A DNA stretch of 64,000 nucleotides, taken from Ypsolopha sequella (taxonomy: Eukaryota > Arthropoda > Insecta > Lepidoptera > Ypsolophidae). A program made the position numbers and the translations under genes. The DNA is taken from positions 10,930,001 to 10,994,000 of the forward strand of contig OW204000.1 in assembly GCA_934047225.1 (NCBI GenBank). The letters are read 5' to 3'. Below are positions 1-11,985 of this stretch, piece after piece (within the stretch, counting starts at the first letter, position 1; every line of letters starts with the position of its first letter). The notes under the pieces were generated by a model that searched no databases, was not told where the DNA came from, and saw nothing but the letters and a program-made list of their open reading frames with translations.

Positions 1-706
1 TGAACTCGTTTTTTTATGTCCAAACAAGGCCAGTAGCTTAACTCGCAAGAGTCGCAAAGTACGCTAGTTAACTCGCTACTAAACTCGTTCAAATGTAAAC
101 AAGGCTTAATATTTTATGATTCAAGATAATTGATTTTATAGGATTATTAAGTTAAAAATTTAAGTTACTTATTTGTTATTTAAGTTTGATAGAGTAAATA
201 TACTATTACGAAAATAAAAATCAACAAATAATACAAATTAGAGTTCCTTACACAGAACGTGCCGAATTATTTGTCGGGCGCTACAATTTTTGTGGCTTGC
301 TTTTTGTTGCCTGGTTTTTGCTATGGCATTAATGTTGTTGTTAGGGTTCAGTACTCGCATTGTGTGCCGGTACAGAACCTTTGGTGCGCGGGTCCGACTC
401 GCACTTGGCCAAATTATTGTATCTATCTGCCAGGGTATCAATTATAACATTTCTTTATGTAAATGATTTTGACAAGTTTACATTAAAGAATAGACAGTTT
501 AGCACTTTTACATTCTTATTGACGTTACACTTGTACTTGTAGTTTGCAGTACATATTTAATGCACATATTTAATGTATTTACTAAGTTCCTTGGATTTAT
601 TGAAAAGTTCTAATAATAATTAATATATATGAACTATGAGTATGTAAACAATCAGACACAGTAAATTATCAAACCTAAAAACATAAATAGTCATAGTGTC
701 ACTAAC
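1..706 (-). other. Start of the next zfh2 intron, cut by the window edge
   Basis: The GTTAGT donor at 706-701 opens an intron that runs off the left end. The only recognisable content is a degraded lepidopteran interspersed repeat at about 340-415. The remaining homeobox exons should lie further left, outside the window. Confidence 0.8.
340..415 (+). repeat. Lepidopteran interspersed repeat end (GAGTCCGACTCGCACTTGGCC family), degraded
   Basis: Contains GGGTCCGACTCGCACTTGGCC-like sequence after TTAGGGTTC and ACAGAACC. It matches the same block at 55240-55285 and 61010-61050 in this window. The family is very common in moth and butterfly genomes; its class is not certain from sequence alone. 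Confidence 0.7.
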
Positions 707-3381
707 CTGTTGCTGTTGTTGTAAGATTTGTTGTTGTTTCATTTGGGCGTCGTGGGCGAAGTTCATCGCATCGAAGGCATTCGGGGGAGGAGGCAGCATC
801 AGCGGCACCAGCGGTGGCTGAAGGTTCATGGCCGCCAGCGCGCCCATGTTAAGTCCCAGAGGCAGGCCGAGCGATAGCATCTGGGCAACCATTGGATGTA
901 AGTTACCCAGCTGCTGCTGTAGCTGCAGCATGTTCAGTGCTGCTTGCATCTCCTGCACTTGAGCAGCGATCAACGCACCAGCCTGAGCTTCACTCGCTCC
1001 ATTTCCACTGTCATTGTTTACACTTCCAGCACCGTCACCACGTGGTGAAGGCGACCGGTCTCCTTGAGGCGCGGGTGAGGCAGCGCGTGGTGAGTTCGGC
1101 GCTCCAGATTTCCTCTCATACTCCGATTTAAACTGTTCCGCGAACTGTTCCAAGAACTCTAACGGAACTTTGTCTTTATGCACTTCTTCACAGTGAGTTT
1201 TTAGCACGAACACACTAGAAAACTCCTTATTGCAATGTTGGCACGTAGATTTTGATTCACCATCTGGGGGCTTCTCTTCAGGTGGTGGTGGTGGAGGACT
1301 GGGTGCTCGAGCACGTTCTTCTTGAAGTTTCCTCCGCTGGTTTTCATTGTACTGCATGACGAGGTCGAAGCCGAATGTTTCAAGCAACTGTTTATACATT
1401 TGTGAGTTTCTTTTGGGCGGGTTGCCCTTCGCGACCATTTCGTCAAGTGTAGCTGCGTCTACGTCACCGAGCGGCGAGTGCGCGCGCGCATCTCCAAACG
1501 GGCATGAGGTAGCGCGGTGTGCGTCGAGAAGCTCCGCGGACGGGAATGACGCGTGGCAGCGGTCGCAAGCGGCGCTACCTGCGCGCGGGGATCGGGGGCT
1601 ACCTGGACGCGCAGGGGGTGACGATCGCGGACCCCCACTGCTTGTAGACGAAGGGGATGTATTTTTCGGCGACAATACGTCTTGTAAAATTTTGGCGGGG
1701 TCGTTTCTGTCCGGCTGCTCTACTAATGGCCGAGACAAGTCCACGTGTCCAGCTGCAGCGAGTTCTTGTAGCTTTCCTGCGCGTGTTTGATGTAGCACTG
1801 ATCTCATGTGAATATCTAGCGTGCTACCTTGAGTATAGGCGACTTTGCAGATGTTGCACTTGTATCGCTTGCGATCGTCTTCTTCGCTTGATGTACTCTT
1901 TGGTGTCAGAGTCAAGTTAGATGGTGCGGAGCCTGCTCCGGAAGGCGACACAGGCGGGTTGTTATTATTCTGTTGTTCTTGCATAGCTCGTTTGAGTTTA
2001 TGTAAATGGCTCACGCTATTGTAATGGACGAGCAGTATATTCTTTTGTGTGAACGATTCCTTGCAAACGTCACATTTGAACGGTCTGTTAGGGTCAAGAT
2101 ATTTCTCCATGGGGTAAGTCAGTTTCTCTCCTTTTCTGTGTAGAAGCGTCTTATTGTGGGCTGTTAAGTATGATTGGCGAGTAAAAGCTACTTTGCAGCG
2201 ATGACATTTGTATTTCCGGTTAGGGTCATTGTAAGAGTCTTCAGCCATGGCCTGAGAGTTCAAGTAATCTTCAAGGAACTGTTGATCTTTGTAGATAATA
2301 GAGTCATCAGAGTTTTCAGCATCATTTTGCATAGAATCATCTGCTGCTGTGGCACTAGAATCTCTATCTTCGAGTTCAGCCATATCATCATCAGGACTTC
2401 TAAGAGCTTCTTTGCGTAAGAGTTCAGCTGTAGAAGCATCTAAAGCGGTGCCTTGGCCACCTTGTAACAAAGGATTAGTTGCAAGACTGCGTTTGAAAGC
2501 AGCAAGTTCCTCTTCAGTAAGCTCCGAATGTGACGTCTCAACGTGCTTTTGTAGAGCTAATACCGATCTAAAACTTCGACCACACAGCACGCACTTGGTT
2601 GCATCACGAATCACGTGGTATTGCGAATGAAGTTGGAGCTTTTCAACCGTCTTGAATGCGAGGCTGCATTGATTACATCTGTACTTGTAAACATGTTTTT
2701 CTGAAACAGACATATTCGCAATGGAATTCCGTGCATGCGCTTCTCTGAAATGGTTTTGTAGCGCATGAGCTGCGTCAAAGTAAAGATTGCAGCCTTTCTT
2801 CCAGCACACGTAACCAGGTCCCTGAGGAGTCTGCTTTAGTTCAAAGTGGCCAGATTCATTCTGATGCTGGCATAACTCATCAACATTTCGGAAAGTCCGG
2901 TTACATGTTGAGCATCGCTCTGTTTCGCCATCAACGCTTCCTTCAGAACGAGGTGAAGAGATTTCACGTTCATCGTCACCTTGTCGCGAGTCTCCTCCTT
3001 GCTGAGTAGCACCATTTAGCCAGTGACTTTGATCGACAAGTAGTAGAAGTCGTTGTAGACCTTCAGAGTTCACAGAATGTATTTGCATAACGTGTCTTTC
3101 AAGAGCAGGTCGGTCTTTGAATGCATCTTGACAAAGAGGGCAGATGAAGTGGCGGCCAGTCTCTGTGTGTGTTGTTGTGACATGTGCGTGGAGTCTTGAT
3201 TCACTCCCACAGCTAAAATTGCAGTATGGACAGCCGTGAGGTCCAGGTGTCTCTCTTTCCTCGTCTCTTTCGTTAGCAGTCTGTTGTTGTGACTGTTGTT
3301 GCTGCTGATGTTGTTCCAAAAATCGCATCATCTTTTGTTCTTGCGTCAGTTCGGGCTTCTGATCGATTGGTTCTTTGTTAT
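707..3381 (-). CDS. zfh2: Second coding exon of the ZFHX3/4-class (Zfh2) transcription factor
   Basis: Continues the protein from the split Asp codon 913 to residue 1804. The acceptor is a pyrimidine-rich tract ending in CAG (3384-3382), and the donor GTTAGT follows a CAG codon at 706-701 in phase 0. Fingers start at about residues 963, 993, 1069, 1105, 1148, 1176, 1305, 1349, 1421, 1518 (last ligand Cys) and 1626. Family signatures are YRCNQCSLAFKTVEKLQ, KCHRCKVAFTRQSYLTAHNK, YPMEKYLDPNRPFKCDVCK and YKQLLETFGFDLVMQYNEN. Between fingers there are Gln-rich, Ser/Pro-rich and Pro-only stretches. The exon ends in a Leu/Met/Pro-rich region and a poly-Gln run (about 1794-1804). The homeodomains expected after this point are not in the window. 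The open frame runs on past the donor for 28 codons, which is intron read-through. Confidence 0.95.
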
Positions 3382-6300
3382 CTGTCAACAAAGAAAACCA
3401 TAGTTAAACACTTCACATAACTAGGCAAATAGATCACGTTTGACGAACCTCTCGCTACGAAATCTACTACACGAATGAATTCCACTTTGTACCCAAAATC
3501 CGAAACATCTACGTGAGATTTATCTGCAAAAAAGATTATTTCTATATATGAATCCCACTATTGTTCGGTGCGAACGTTTGTTACTTTTCTGAATTGTGAG
3601 TTAAAATAAAATTCTGCTCCTTTATATTATTAATAGGACTCGTTTTGTTTGCGACGTCCCGGCAAGACAAAAGTATCGGCTCTATCCATCCCGTACGCAC
3701 ACATGAAAGAGTCGCATTACTACTAACGTAACAAGTTTATTGTAATTTTGCACACAAAGAAGATACAGGACGAGCAAACAATCATTGTTCATTATTACAA
3801 AAGGTTTCGAATATTTCGTTTCGCATCGGATCAAATGCATTCGGGAGAGGTGCTCGTATGGTACAGTAGATAAGTGTGAGAGAGACGAAGGTACTTTGTG
3901 TGAGTCTGTGAGAGTGCAATTATTATTTGACCAAGGATAAGTCCGCGACAGCCAGCGTGTGAAGGAAGCTGGCCTGCATTGTTTACGCTCAAATAAGGAA
4001 GGTAAAAGACGACCGGGATATGGGGAGTTCGTTAATGTAACGTTACCATTTGATATTATTAGAGATGAAAAACTGACAAACCGTCCAGCTTTTTGTTACC
4101 ATTTCTGGATAAAGCAAAAAATTGGGATATATCAGTACAATGTATTGAACAAATCTCACAAACAAAAAGGGTCCCCGATGCCTTTACAAGAATATGGCAA
4201 AATTTTGTAGAGATTACTGATGTTATGGAAGTGTTAAAATTTGTTGCTTAAATAAAAGATATGACTACTTATTTTGTTACACCGGGCAACGCTTGAAAAA
4301 AACTTTTCACACAAGTTCAAGAATCATCCATAATTAAAACTTGAAATTATCTCACAGTCGAACAAAAGCTGGTACCGTCGGTCCCCTCGCCGGAACCCGT
4401 TCTATAGTTTTAAGCAGTTAAAACCGTTACATCTAATGAAGGGGAGAGGGTATGTGTAAATCCGAGTAATAATAGCGCAATACTGGCCCTAATTCCAGAC
4501 TGACCAGTGAATGTAATTATTTATGGAGTAAAATCGCCGACCCAAAGTCTGGTAGGAGCATAGAACAATGGCCAGGTAGACGGGTCTTGCTCCTCTGCAT
4601 AAATGCGATCTCCAACGCTTTTTGTCAATGGACAAAGGGTCTTTTCTTCCGAAACACCACATCGTTATAGCGTCGTAAAGTAAGTATTGTGCGCCTTGAG
4701 TTTTGTTTCGCGAGATTTGGGTCAGGATTTATACAATGTGGCGTCACAAGCACAAAAGGAGTCTGAACGTTTTAGTTTTAGTACCTTACACGTTTTTGGG
4801 ACCTTTGGGAGTCGTCATTTGGATTTAGTATATCGGCTAGATTATTGTTTGAAAATATTTGCAATTTGCATCTTTTACTTTTTTTACGCGTTTTTATTAA
4901 TTCGTCTGGACAATATGATTTGCAAGACGATTTAAAAAGTATTGTAAAAAAGAAACCTTTTTGTTCATATTAAAGGGTTGTAGAATCAAAGACCGGTTTT
5001 GACCTGGTTTCCCAAATTGAAATTGATGAGGACGTCCCAAATGAATTAGTTCAAAGGAGCAAAACAAGTACAAACGAAGGGTGCTTTCATTTTCAAATTG
5101 AGGACGCAGTTTTTTTTTTGTATACTTAAGGTACGGTGAATTATTACGACATTAAATTCTCTGCGATATATGACGATGTGAGAGCCGAAAACTTATTTCA
5201 AAATCGATCATTTAAAATGACTCCTGCATAAGGTGAAAATAAGTAATAAGCATAAACATGAGGGACACAATGCAGTAAGCCGGATTTCTTTCGCCTCCAC
5301 ATTTCTCTCGGAGTTTATCGTATTTCACCGTGGCCATAAACATGCGACGGGCAATGCGGCTGGCGACATTGTACGATGATGTAGCTGGCTCATCACAAGA
5401 GGGCAATCATCCTTAATGCGCGACGGCCACATACGTAATGCGAGTCATTGTCCCGTGTGCGGTACTTATGGAAAATTCGCGTTCTCGATTCAAATCTTCA
5501 TTCCGTCTCACTCGCGCGCGGGGCGGAGTCGCCGCCGGCCAATGACGGCCTCCGATTGTGGCGACACCGTGTAAGGCGTACGTAATTAAAGAAACCTGTT
5601 CTAATGTTGCGCGCCTTAAATTAAATTTTGTCCGTGTGTAATTATCTCATTATTGTTATTACGAATTCCTCGCTAAATGCTCATCGCTTAAAATGGAGAT
5701 TGCTTCGTAGATTGAGCACGACGTGATGTTAATGCGGTGAGTTATAATGAGGTCTCCTGTTAGCGACAACTTAGCACAAAATATATAGACTTATTTTGTA
5801 ACAAGTATTCTTGGAAAAATTAACACCAGATACAGCATATCTATTAACACTAGCTATGAGACTAAAGTTTGGATGTAAAAAAATGCGGAATAAAATTGAT
5901 TAAGGAACGAATCGGTTTAAATTGGAAACCGATAGTGACGTTTCGAAATCACATTCATAAGTCGACTCAGTATTACTTTATCGATACGAATGGCTGGTAA
6001 TGGTTTAAGTTGAATTAATTTTGATGGGATTTTTACGCTTATGGTATAAAAATTTACGAAATCTTTTTAGGACGCGAATAATAAATAGTGGTGCAATAAC
6101 TAACTTGGCTCCTAGCGACCTCTGTACGTTCCGCAGTAAAACTACATTGCTATGCGCACGCGCAATCAGTATTTTTGTGGTTTGATGTCAGCTTTTTTGT
6201 ACTCGTTTCAATTCCAATGCAACCTAAGATAGGTCTCTTATCAGTTTCTCATTGTTTATATGAAACAAAGTTTTGAGGAAGTATAACAACAAAAGGGGCG

Positions 6301-6526
6301 TCATGGTTGAAAAATCTGGAGCTAATAAATTAAAATATATAACAAAAGAAACAATTTAAACGAGCTAACAAATTAAAATGTACTATAATAAAAGAGACAA
6401 AGAAAACATTCCTATTGATAGCTTTTTATGTACAGTTTTTTTCCTTAAATACCTATAGGTAAAGTAATTTATTACGTTAGAGGTTCATCAAACGACTAAT
6501 AATGTAAATATTCAACAACTACTTAC
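3382..6526 (-). other. Intron between the two zfh2 coding exons
   Basis: 3,145 bp with GT at 6526-6525 and AG at 3383-3382 on the minus strand, phase 1. No ORF inside resembles a known protein. Open stretches at 3959-4210, 4687-4935 and 5212-5406 look like chance. It contains a GC-rich patch at about 5450-5580, listed separately. Confidence 0.9.
5440..5600. promoter_or_regulatory. GC-rich CpG patch inside the zfh2 intron; possible internal promoter or enhancer
   Basis: A GC- and CpG-dense block with GCGCGCGGGGCGG and a CCAAT box (GGCCAATGACGG) in an AT-rich intron 2 kb upstream of the second coding exon. No TATA box or Inr can be assigned with confidence. The role is inferred from composition only. 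Confidence 0.25.
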
Positions 6527-9263
6527 CATTATCTTGTTGATCATAGGGGCTTGAAAGCTCCGATGGCTGAGGGATGACTTGAAAGAGTTCAGCCACATCA
6601 GGTGTCGGGTCCTTGCCCTCAGATCTTCGTTGCAGTTGATGGATCTGTTCCATTTGAAGATGCTTCACGGAACGGACGTGCTGAAGTAGAGGCAGGCGAT
6701 GAGGTGCACCGAAACCACATAGAGCACATCGGTACACCCGAGGACGTTCACGGGGTATCCGTGCTGAACAATCACGAAGATGTCTCAACAGGAGAGCGGC
6801 AGCTTCATGCCTAGATCCTGCAGCATGAAGTTGAAGTTTATGTGCAGAGTTCGTATAGTAGTCACAAGCGCAGCATCTCACTTGGACACCTCCAACACCA
6901 GCGCCTCCAGTACCCACACCACCACAAAACTTCAATTTCCATTCATTCCTTGGCCCACCTTCTTTCACGTGGTTCACATGCTGCAGCCTCTGCAAATGTT
7001 TATCAGTCTTGCAGTGTAGTTGGAAGTTGGCCTTCAAATTTGTTTTGTAAGTGCAGAGTTTGCAAACGTAATGTCCAGCGACTAATGCTAAAATCTCTTG
7101 CTCTCTTATCTTTGTGCGGTCTTGCGCCAAATGGTGACCGAGCGCTTCTAATGAGTCAGTTGAGAAGCAATTGCATATACAGCAGTGAAAAGTTCTTTCG
7201 GGTTCGGGGTCTGCAGGTTCTGGTGGTGGTTCCATCGCTTCAGGGTTTAAGCCAACATCAAGATGGGCACCCAATTCCGGTGGTGAAGGACCAGGTCCTC
7301 CAGTCATTAATTGAATCATTAAAGCTTGGTTATATGCCATGTCAGCCAACGCGGCCTCTGGATTTTGTGGAGGTGCATCACCGCCATGAAAATGAAGTAA
7401 ACTTTCAAGTTGCTGATGACTTTGTTGTCTGTGATGTAATGCTGATAGAGTTTGCATGTGCTTTACATTCTGCTGAAGTACTAGCATGTTATGCGTATGT
7501 TTTTCTGAAGTCATGTGTATTCGTAGATTTCTAGCAACATTAGTTTCATAATTGCATACATCACAGCGGAAAGTAGGCTTCGGCTTTTGTCCTAGTGGAG
7601 AATGATGTGGTAGAGGTGGTTTATGAACACCTGGTGGAGTATGTTGGGGTGCAGGGGGCAGCGTATTTTCTCCTGGATTACCACCGTTTTGTAGTTCTTG
7701 CATGTTGTTCAAATGCTTATCTGATTGCATATGTATACTGAGATTTCCTTTCGTTGTGGTGGAATAATTGCATACTTCACACCTATATGGTTTGTATCCA
7801 CATGTGTATGTTTCTCCGCGAGCCAGTCGAGGATGGGGTTGACCGGCAATACAATAAATGCAACTTGTCTCGGCTTCTGGGTGCTTTTCTTTCATATGAA
7901 TCTCTAACGTCTCTTGATATTTGTAATGCCAGTTGCATTTTGGACACTTCAGGGTTTTGCAGGAATTTCGACTATGCATGCCAGCTAGAGGACCACCTAA
8001 TCTACCAGAATTTAAAATCAGTTCACATTTTGGGCAATCAGCGCCAGAAGGTCGTCCACCAAGATGATCTGGACAGACACCTATCGTCGTTCCAGATAGG
8101 AAAGCTGGTGGTGTTGCTTGAAACGGTGGAGAGGCGTTAGGGCTGGCACGAGGTTGCACTGATGCATTTATCGTATGAGGATGAGCTACAGAGATCAAGG
8201 AATGTTGAGGAACCATAGACTCTGCCATGGATCTAGGAGGTCGCCACGCCGGTGGACTTGGCCTTCTTTCGTCACACGTACCATTAGACATCATCGAATC
8301 CATTTCTCTATCTGTGGGTGTCATCATTTCCGGTCGTTTATCTATCGATGGACTTGATAGTTCAGATATATTTGTAGGACTACCCGATGCTGACATTCTA
8401 GGTGGTGCTGCAGAACCTACAGGTTCTAAAAATGAGACTAGAGCTTCTTTATCCTTTCCAATGCATTGAATAATAGCTGAAGCATTTTCTCTCGATAAAG
8501 CGTCTTTTTCTGAGTCAAGTAACGTTAAACAATGGTCTGATTGTGCGTGAGCCACAAAAGATTTAGCATAACCAAAACTCAATTTACACTTAAAACACAT
8601 AAGAATCGGTTTGACAGGCACGCTGACTGGACACTCTGCAAGTGGTGACGTCGGTCTCGGAGCGTCTTTTCCTCCACGAAAACTGAACACTCTATAACTG
8701 TGCATCACAGGGGCATCTGGTCTCGTTCGCGCTCGCTCCGCTGCCAGTCTTCCGTAGAGAGCACCGTATAATGATGGATTCCGTGACACGTAAAAGGCGC
8801 TAGCTATTTGCGGTAGCTCGAGCTGTCTTTCGATGGTATTGCTGTCACGACTATCAACTATACAGCCAGGTTCTATTTTCGGAAGATCAGACAGGCTCGT
8901 TTCACCTTCAGAGAGTTCAGGGTCCTCAATGATGTAAGCGGAGCCATCTGGGTTGTAAACGATCTTGCCATCGAATCGCTCTACATCAGATGAAAGGGGA
9001 GGCGAATCTCTTCGAGAAGTGAGGTCAACGGCGTCAGGGGCCGCAGGTGGCGAGGTTGGTGCTGGCGCCGAGCTAGGAGCAGGCGCCGGGGCCGCTGGGG
9101 CCGCGGGCACGGTACGCGGCTCCTCCTCGGGACTCATGTCTGCGTCGTCGTCGTCGTCGGGCTCTAGCGCAGCGGAACTTTGCGGATCGTCACGCTTGCG
9201 GCGCCGCTTGCGCTCCGGTGGCGGGCCGCTAGCGAGGCCGCCGGGCTGCAGCGGCGTAGGCAT
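6527..9263 (-). CDS. zfh2: First coding exon of a ZFHX3/4-class (Zfh2) zinc-finger homeobox transcription factor
   Basis: Nuclear DNA-binding regulator; this exon encodes residues 1-912 plus the first base of codon 913. The start chosen is the ATG at 9263-9261, because the same frame holds a TGA at 9290-9288 and no other ATG lies between. The N-terminus is basic (about 18-24), then acidic (36-41), then Ala/Pro-rich. C2H2 or C2H2-like fingers begin at about residues 223, 440, 495, 567, 694 (degenerate), 734, 797 and 846. Stretches nearly identical to vertebrate ZFHX3/4 as I recall them are KPILMCFKCKLSFGY, GYKPYRCEVCNYSTTTKG, NVARNLRIHMTSEKH and NLKANFQLHCKTDKH, in the family order. The exon ends at a GTAAGT donor (6526-6521) in phase 1. 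Family identity is very secure. The symbol follows the Drosophila orthologue. The protein is partial because the gene runs out of the window. Confidence 0.95.
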
Positions 9264-9288
9264 GGCGCCGGGCGTCAAAGGCCGGCAT
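9229..9288 (-). promoter_or_regulatory. Second uORF overlapping the zfh2 start codon
   Basis: An ATG sharing its first A with the TGA of the start-stop element (ATGTGATG) opens a 19-codon frame ending at TAG 9231-9229. It runs through and past the main ATG in another frame. Initiation here would bypass the main start, so the pair could act as a strong translational brake. Confidence 0.5.
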
Positions 9289-9299
9289 CACATGCTCTC
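9264..9299 (-). other. 5' UTR portion of the first zfh2 coding exon, with splice acceptor
   Basis: On the minus strand, a pyrimidine-rich run ends in TTACAG (AG at 9301-9300), followed by 36 bases and the main ATG. All three frames close shortly after the acceptor or conflict with the main frame: TGA at 9290-9288 in the main frame, another TGA shortly after in the second frame, and the third frame ends at TAG 9231-9229. The upstream exon is therefore non-coding with respect to the main protein, unless a cryptic downstream acceptor is used. Confidence 0.75.
9288..9293 (-). promoter_or_regulatory. Minimal start-stop uORF (ATG TGA)
   Basis: ATG followed directly by TGA, 24 nt upstream of the main start and in the same frame. 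Start-stop elements are known in other systems to stall initiating ribosomes and lower main-ORF translation. Any effect here is inferred. It counts only if transcripts use the acceptor at 9300. Confidence 0.55.
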
Positions 9300-10369
9300 C
9301 TGTAACAAACAGAGACACTCCGTGAAAACAATGTAGGTAAGTACCTACTAGTGAAACTCGAGCACATAATAATAAATGAGTACTTGGTTGGATTTTAATT
9401 TTGATTTCCCATGTTGGATTTTGATTTCGTGGTTGAGGTTTACTCAGTCAAATAAAGGTGACCTTGGAATAGATTTGTATATACAGGATTTGTATGATCA
9501 TTGTCACAAACGGAAGTAGGATGGGCGCCGGCTTGTTTCGCTCTTTTATTTTGAGTTCAAAACTTCCATAGGTACCTACGTCTTTTGAAAACTACTGGCT
9601 ATAAAATTGAATTTGATAAATTTTATCATACACGAGTATGTAATATAAGTAGGAATTAAACAACCAATATATAATATTGGACTGTCGTCTACATAACAAA
9701 GACTGATTCTTGGGGTTATCTCAGTGTTACTCGCAGGAAATCGGATGACAAATAAAGTACATGTACTTTGAAGATAAGCTCATTCCCATAGGTAAGTCAA
9801 ATACTGAAATTAAATCGTTACAAGGCTTATCAAACCGTCGTCGCAAACAAGGGCCATCAATTTATCAGGATGTCACGGTCTGTCATTTACGACACCACCA
9901 CAAATAAATATAGATACCTAGATACTTATATGCAGAACAATGTTTACATGACTTGTACAAATCCTAATTAGGTTTCCCCGTTGAAAAAAAAAAACAAAAA
10001 GAAAACGCGATTAAAAGTTATTTTTATATTATTAAGGTCGACTCAAAAAAAATTTCATTGTTACAAAAACATACTATCTAAAGCAAAGGTTCCCTAACTT
10101 ATTTATGACGCGCGTCTTTTCTATAAATAATATATCTGCGCCCTGAGCCCAGATAATTTTAGGTTACAATGAGGTTAGAAAAAAAAAACTATTCAATAAC
10201 ATAAAGTTTTTTTTAATGGTTGTTAAAGTACATACACTATAACTATAACTAGCTACGGATGTTGTTTTTTGTCAATCTAGAAATAAGGTCCTTATAGCTA
10301 CACAAGTGGCGCGCGCCCCCATTGGCACCCCCTCTGGGTGGCGCGCCCTCCACTTTGAAAACCTCTGAT

Positions 10370-10585
10370 CTAAAATAAGGTATCCGTATCCGTACCTCTA
10401 TTATAAATGCGAAAGTGTGTTTGTTGGTTGTTGGTTTGTTGGTTTGTTGGTGTGTTCTTCTTTCACGCAGCAAGATTTCTTTATAGATATAGTTTTTGGG
10501 CCGGATATTGATATAGGCTACTTTTTATCCCGGTAAAATGCAACCTAAATCAGCGCGGGCGAAGCCGCGGGCAAAAGCTGCTAAA
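10370..10585 (+). repeat. Lepidopteran repeat with GCGCGGGCGAAGCCGCGGGC tail
   Basis: Begins near TATAAATGCGAAAGTGTGTTTG, passes through a degenerate GTTTGTTG array at about 10430-10452, then TTTTTATCCCGG, and ends AGCGCGGGCGAAGCCGCGGG. This layout recurs in many lepidopteran genomes as an interspersed element 3' end. Which element class it belongs to is not shown here. Confidence 0.65.
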
Positions 10586-11059
10586 ATATAATCTACAGCA
10601 CTGTATCGTATTTTAGTATATTACCTCTTTGGTTATATTATTTTAGTAAAGCAGGGATCCTAATGTTACTACCGACAGTAGGAATCATACAGCTAAAATA
10701 TTGACAGTAGTGCCTACCTACTAGTCTGGGTAGGTCTCTGCCTACCCCTCTGTTAGACACCCGTGAGTATATGTATGTATACGTATGTAGTCGTTCATAG
10801 TAAAAATAATGATAGTAGACAGTCATAGAGGTAAATATTGTCTATATACAATACAGCAGGGTTCAATGATAAAAATCAAAAAAATCACACAAACTGATTA
10901 AATAACAAGTATAAACATTATGTAGGTTCAGCTTTGTTTTTAATGAAATGTATATTATTGTCGCATGTTGATTTTAGTTTTGTGGTCGTAACTATTGTGG
11001 CCTAACACGGAAAAAGTCTAAATAGGAAACTGAATTGATACATACATACATTCATATAC

Positions 11060-11430
11060 TCACGCCTGTCTCCCAGAGGGATAGGCAGAGAATAGAGATT
11101 TCCATTTGCTACGATCCAGACACACCTCTTTCATATCTTCCACATCCATCAATCTAGTCATACAAGCTCTTCAATTTCGGGTACATTTGACATTACCCTT
11201 CTTCAGTATGTCGCTAATTTGGTCAGTTTCTAGGGTGGACTGGTTTACCTGTAACTTCAACTTGAAGACCATACATTTCTTTTGTCACTCTACTTGCATT
11301 CATCTTCTCCACATGTCCAAACCACCGAAGCTTATTCCTTTTTCTATTCTAGTCACTACATTTTCTTTCAGGCCGCAACTATCTCGTGTGTTGATATTTT
11401 CACTCTATCATTCAATGTTAAACCCGGGTT
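11060..11430 (-). pseudogene. Degenerate LINE reverse-transcriptase C-terminal end
   Basis: On the minus strand the last codons read RACMTRLMDVEDMKEVC, then DRSKWKSLFSAYPSGRQA and a TGA at 11062-11060. This is a C-terminal tail I recognise from non-LTR retrotransposon proteins abundant in Lepidoptera. Upstream the frame is broken. It is followed on its 3' side by TATG/CATA repeats, as expected for a LINE tail. Confidence 0.6.
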
Positions 11431-11719
11431 AAACACATTTCCACGATTTCGACTAATTATTGGTTCTGGAATAAATTATAGGTACTTTGCATGAAACCAC
11501 ATAAAATTTACTGATCATACTGAAGAAGATTAACAAATAAACATAAACGTGCAAAAAAAATACATTTTTTTTTCTTTTTTATTTATTTTTTTATTTAGTA
11601 AAGTTGTTCGGTATGATTAGGTATGTTGGTTCATTTAAAGAGACATTCGGTATTTTTATTGTTTTAGATCAACAAAACGTCCATAATGAAAGTTGATTAT
11701 AAATAATAACAATTCGCAT

Positions 11720-11985
11720 AGAATTATGTAAAGGTGTGTTAATTCGAAAACCATTTCGAGATTTAGGTCTAAAAAATCTTATGATGATGAATATTGTTAC
11801 GCAAAAGCTGCAACTTCCATTTGACGTCAATATCTACGACGTCATAACTGACGATTCTTTAAAAAATCATAAAAAGTAATGGTTAATTTATATACCAAAA
11901 TAATGAAAACTATGTCCTAAAATGGCGTATATTCTCAGAAAAAATTCAAAAAGAAATCTTTTTAAAATTAAGCTACAGGAATTGA
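11720..11985 (+). repeat. Dispersed repeat, short copy (pair with 48242-48702)
   Basis: Shares AACCATTTCGAGATTTAGGT, ATGATGATGAATATT, and AAAATCATAAAAAGTAATGGTTAATTTAT-type segments in the same order and orientation as the copy at 48.2 kb. It lacks about 190 bp of the centre of that copy and keeps two GACGTCA motifs. Confidence 0.75.

Noticed and set aside
6842..7534. 230-codon plus-strand open frame
   Set aside because: It lies opposite the zinc-finger coding exon and is a shadow of its codon composition.
9264..9278. Five extra residues upstream of the zfh2 ATG
   Set aside because: That longer frame would begin at TTG, which is not expected for a nuclear gene. The first in-frame ATG is at 9263.
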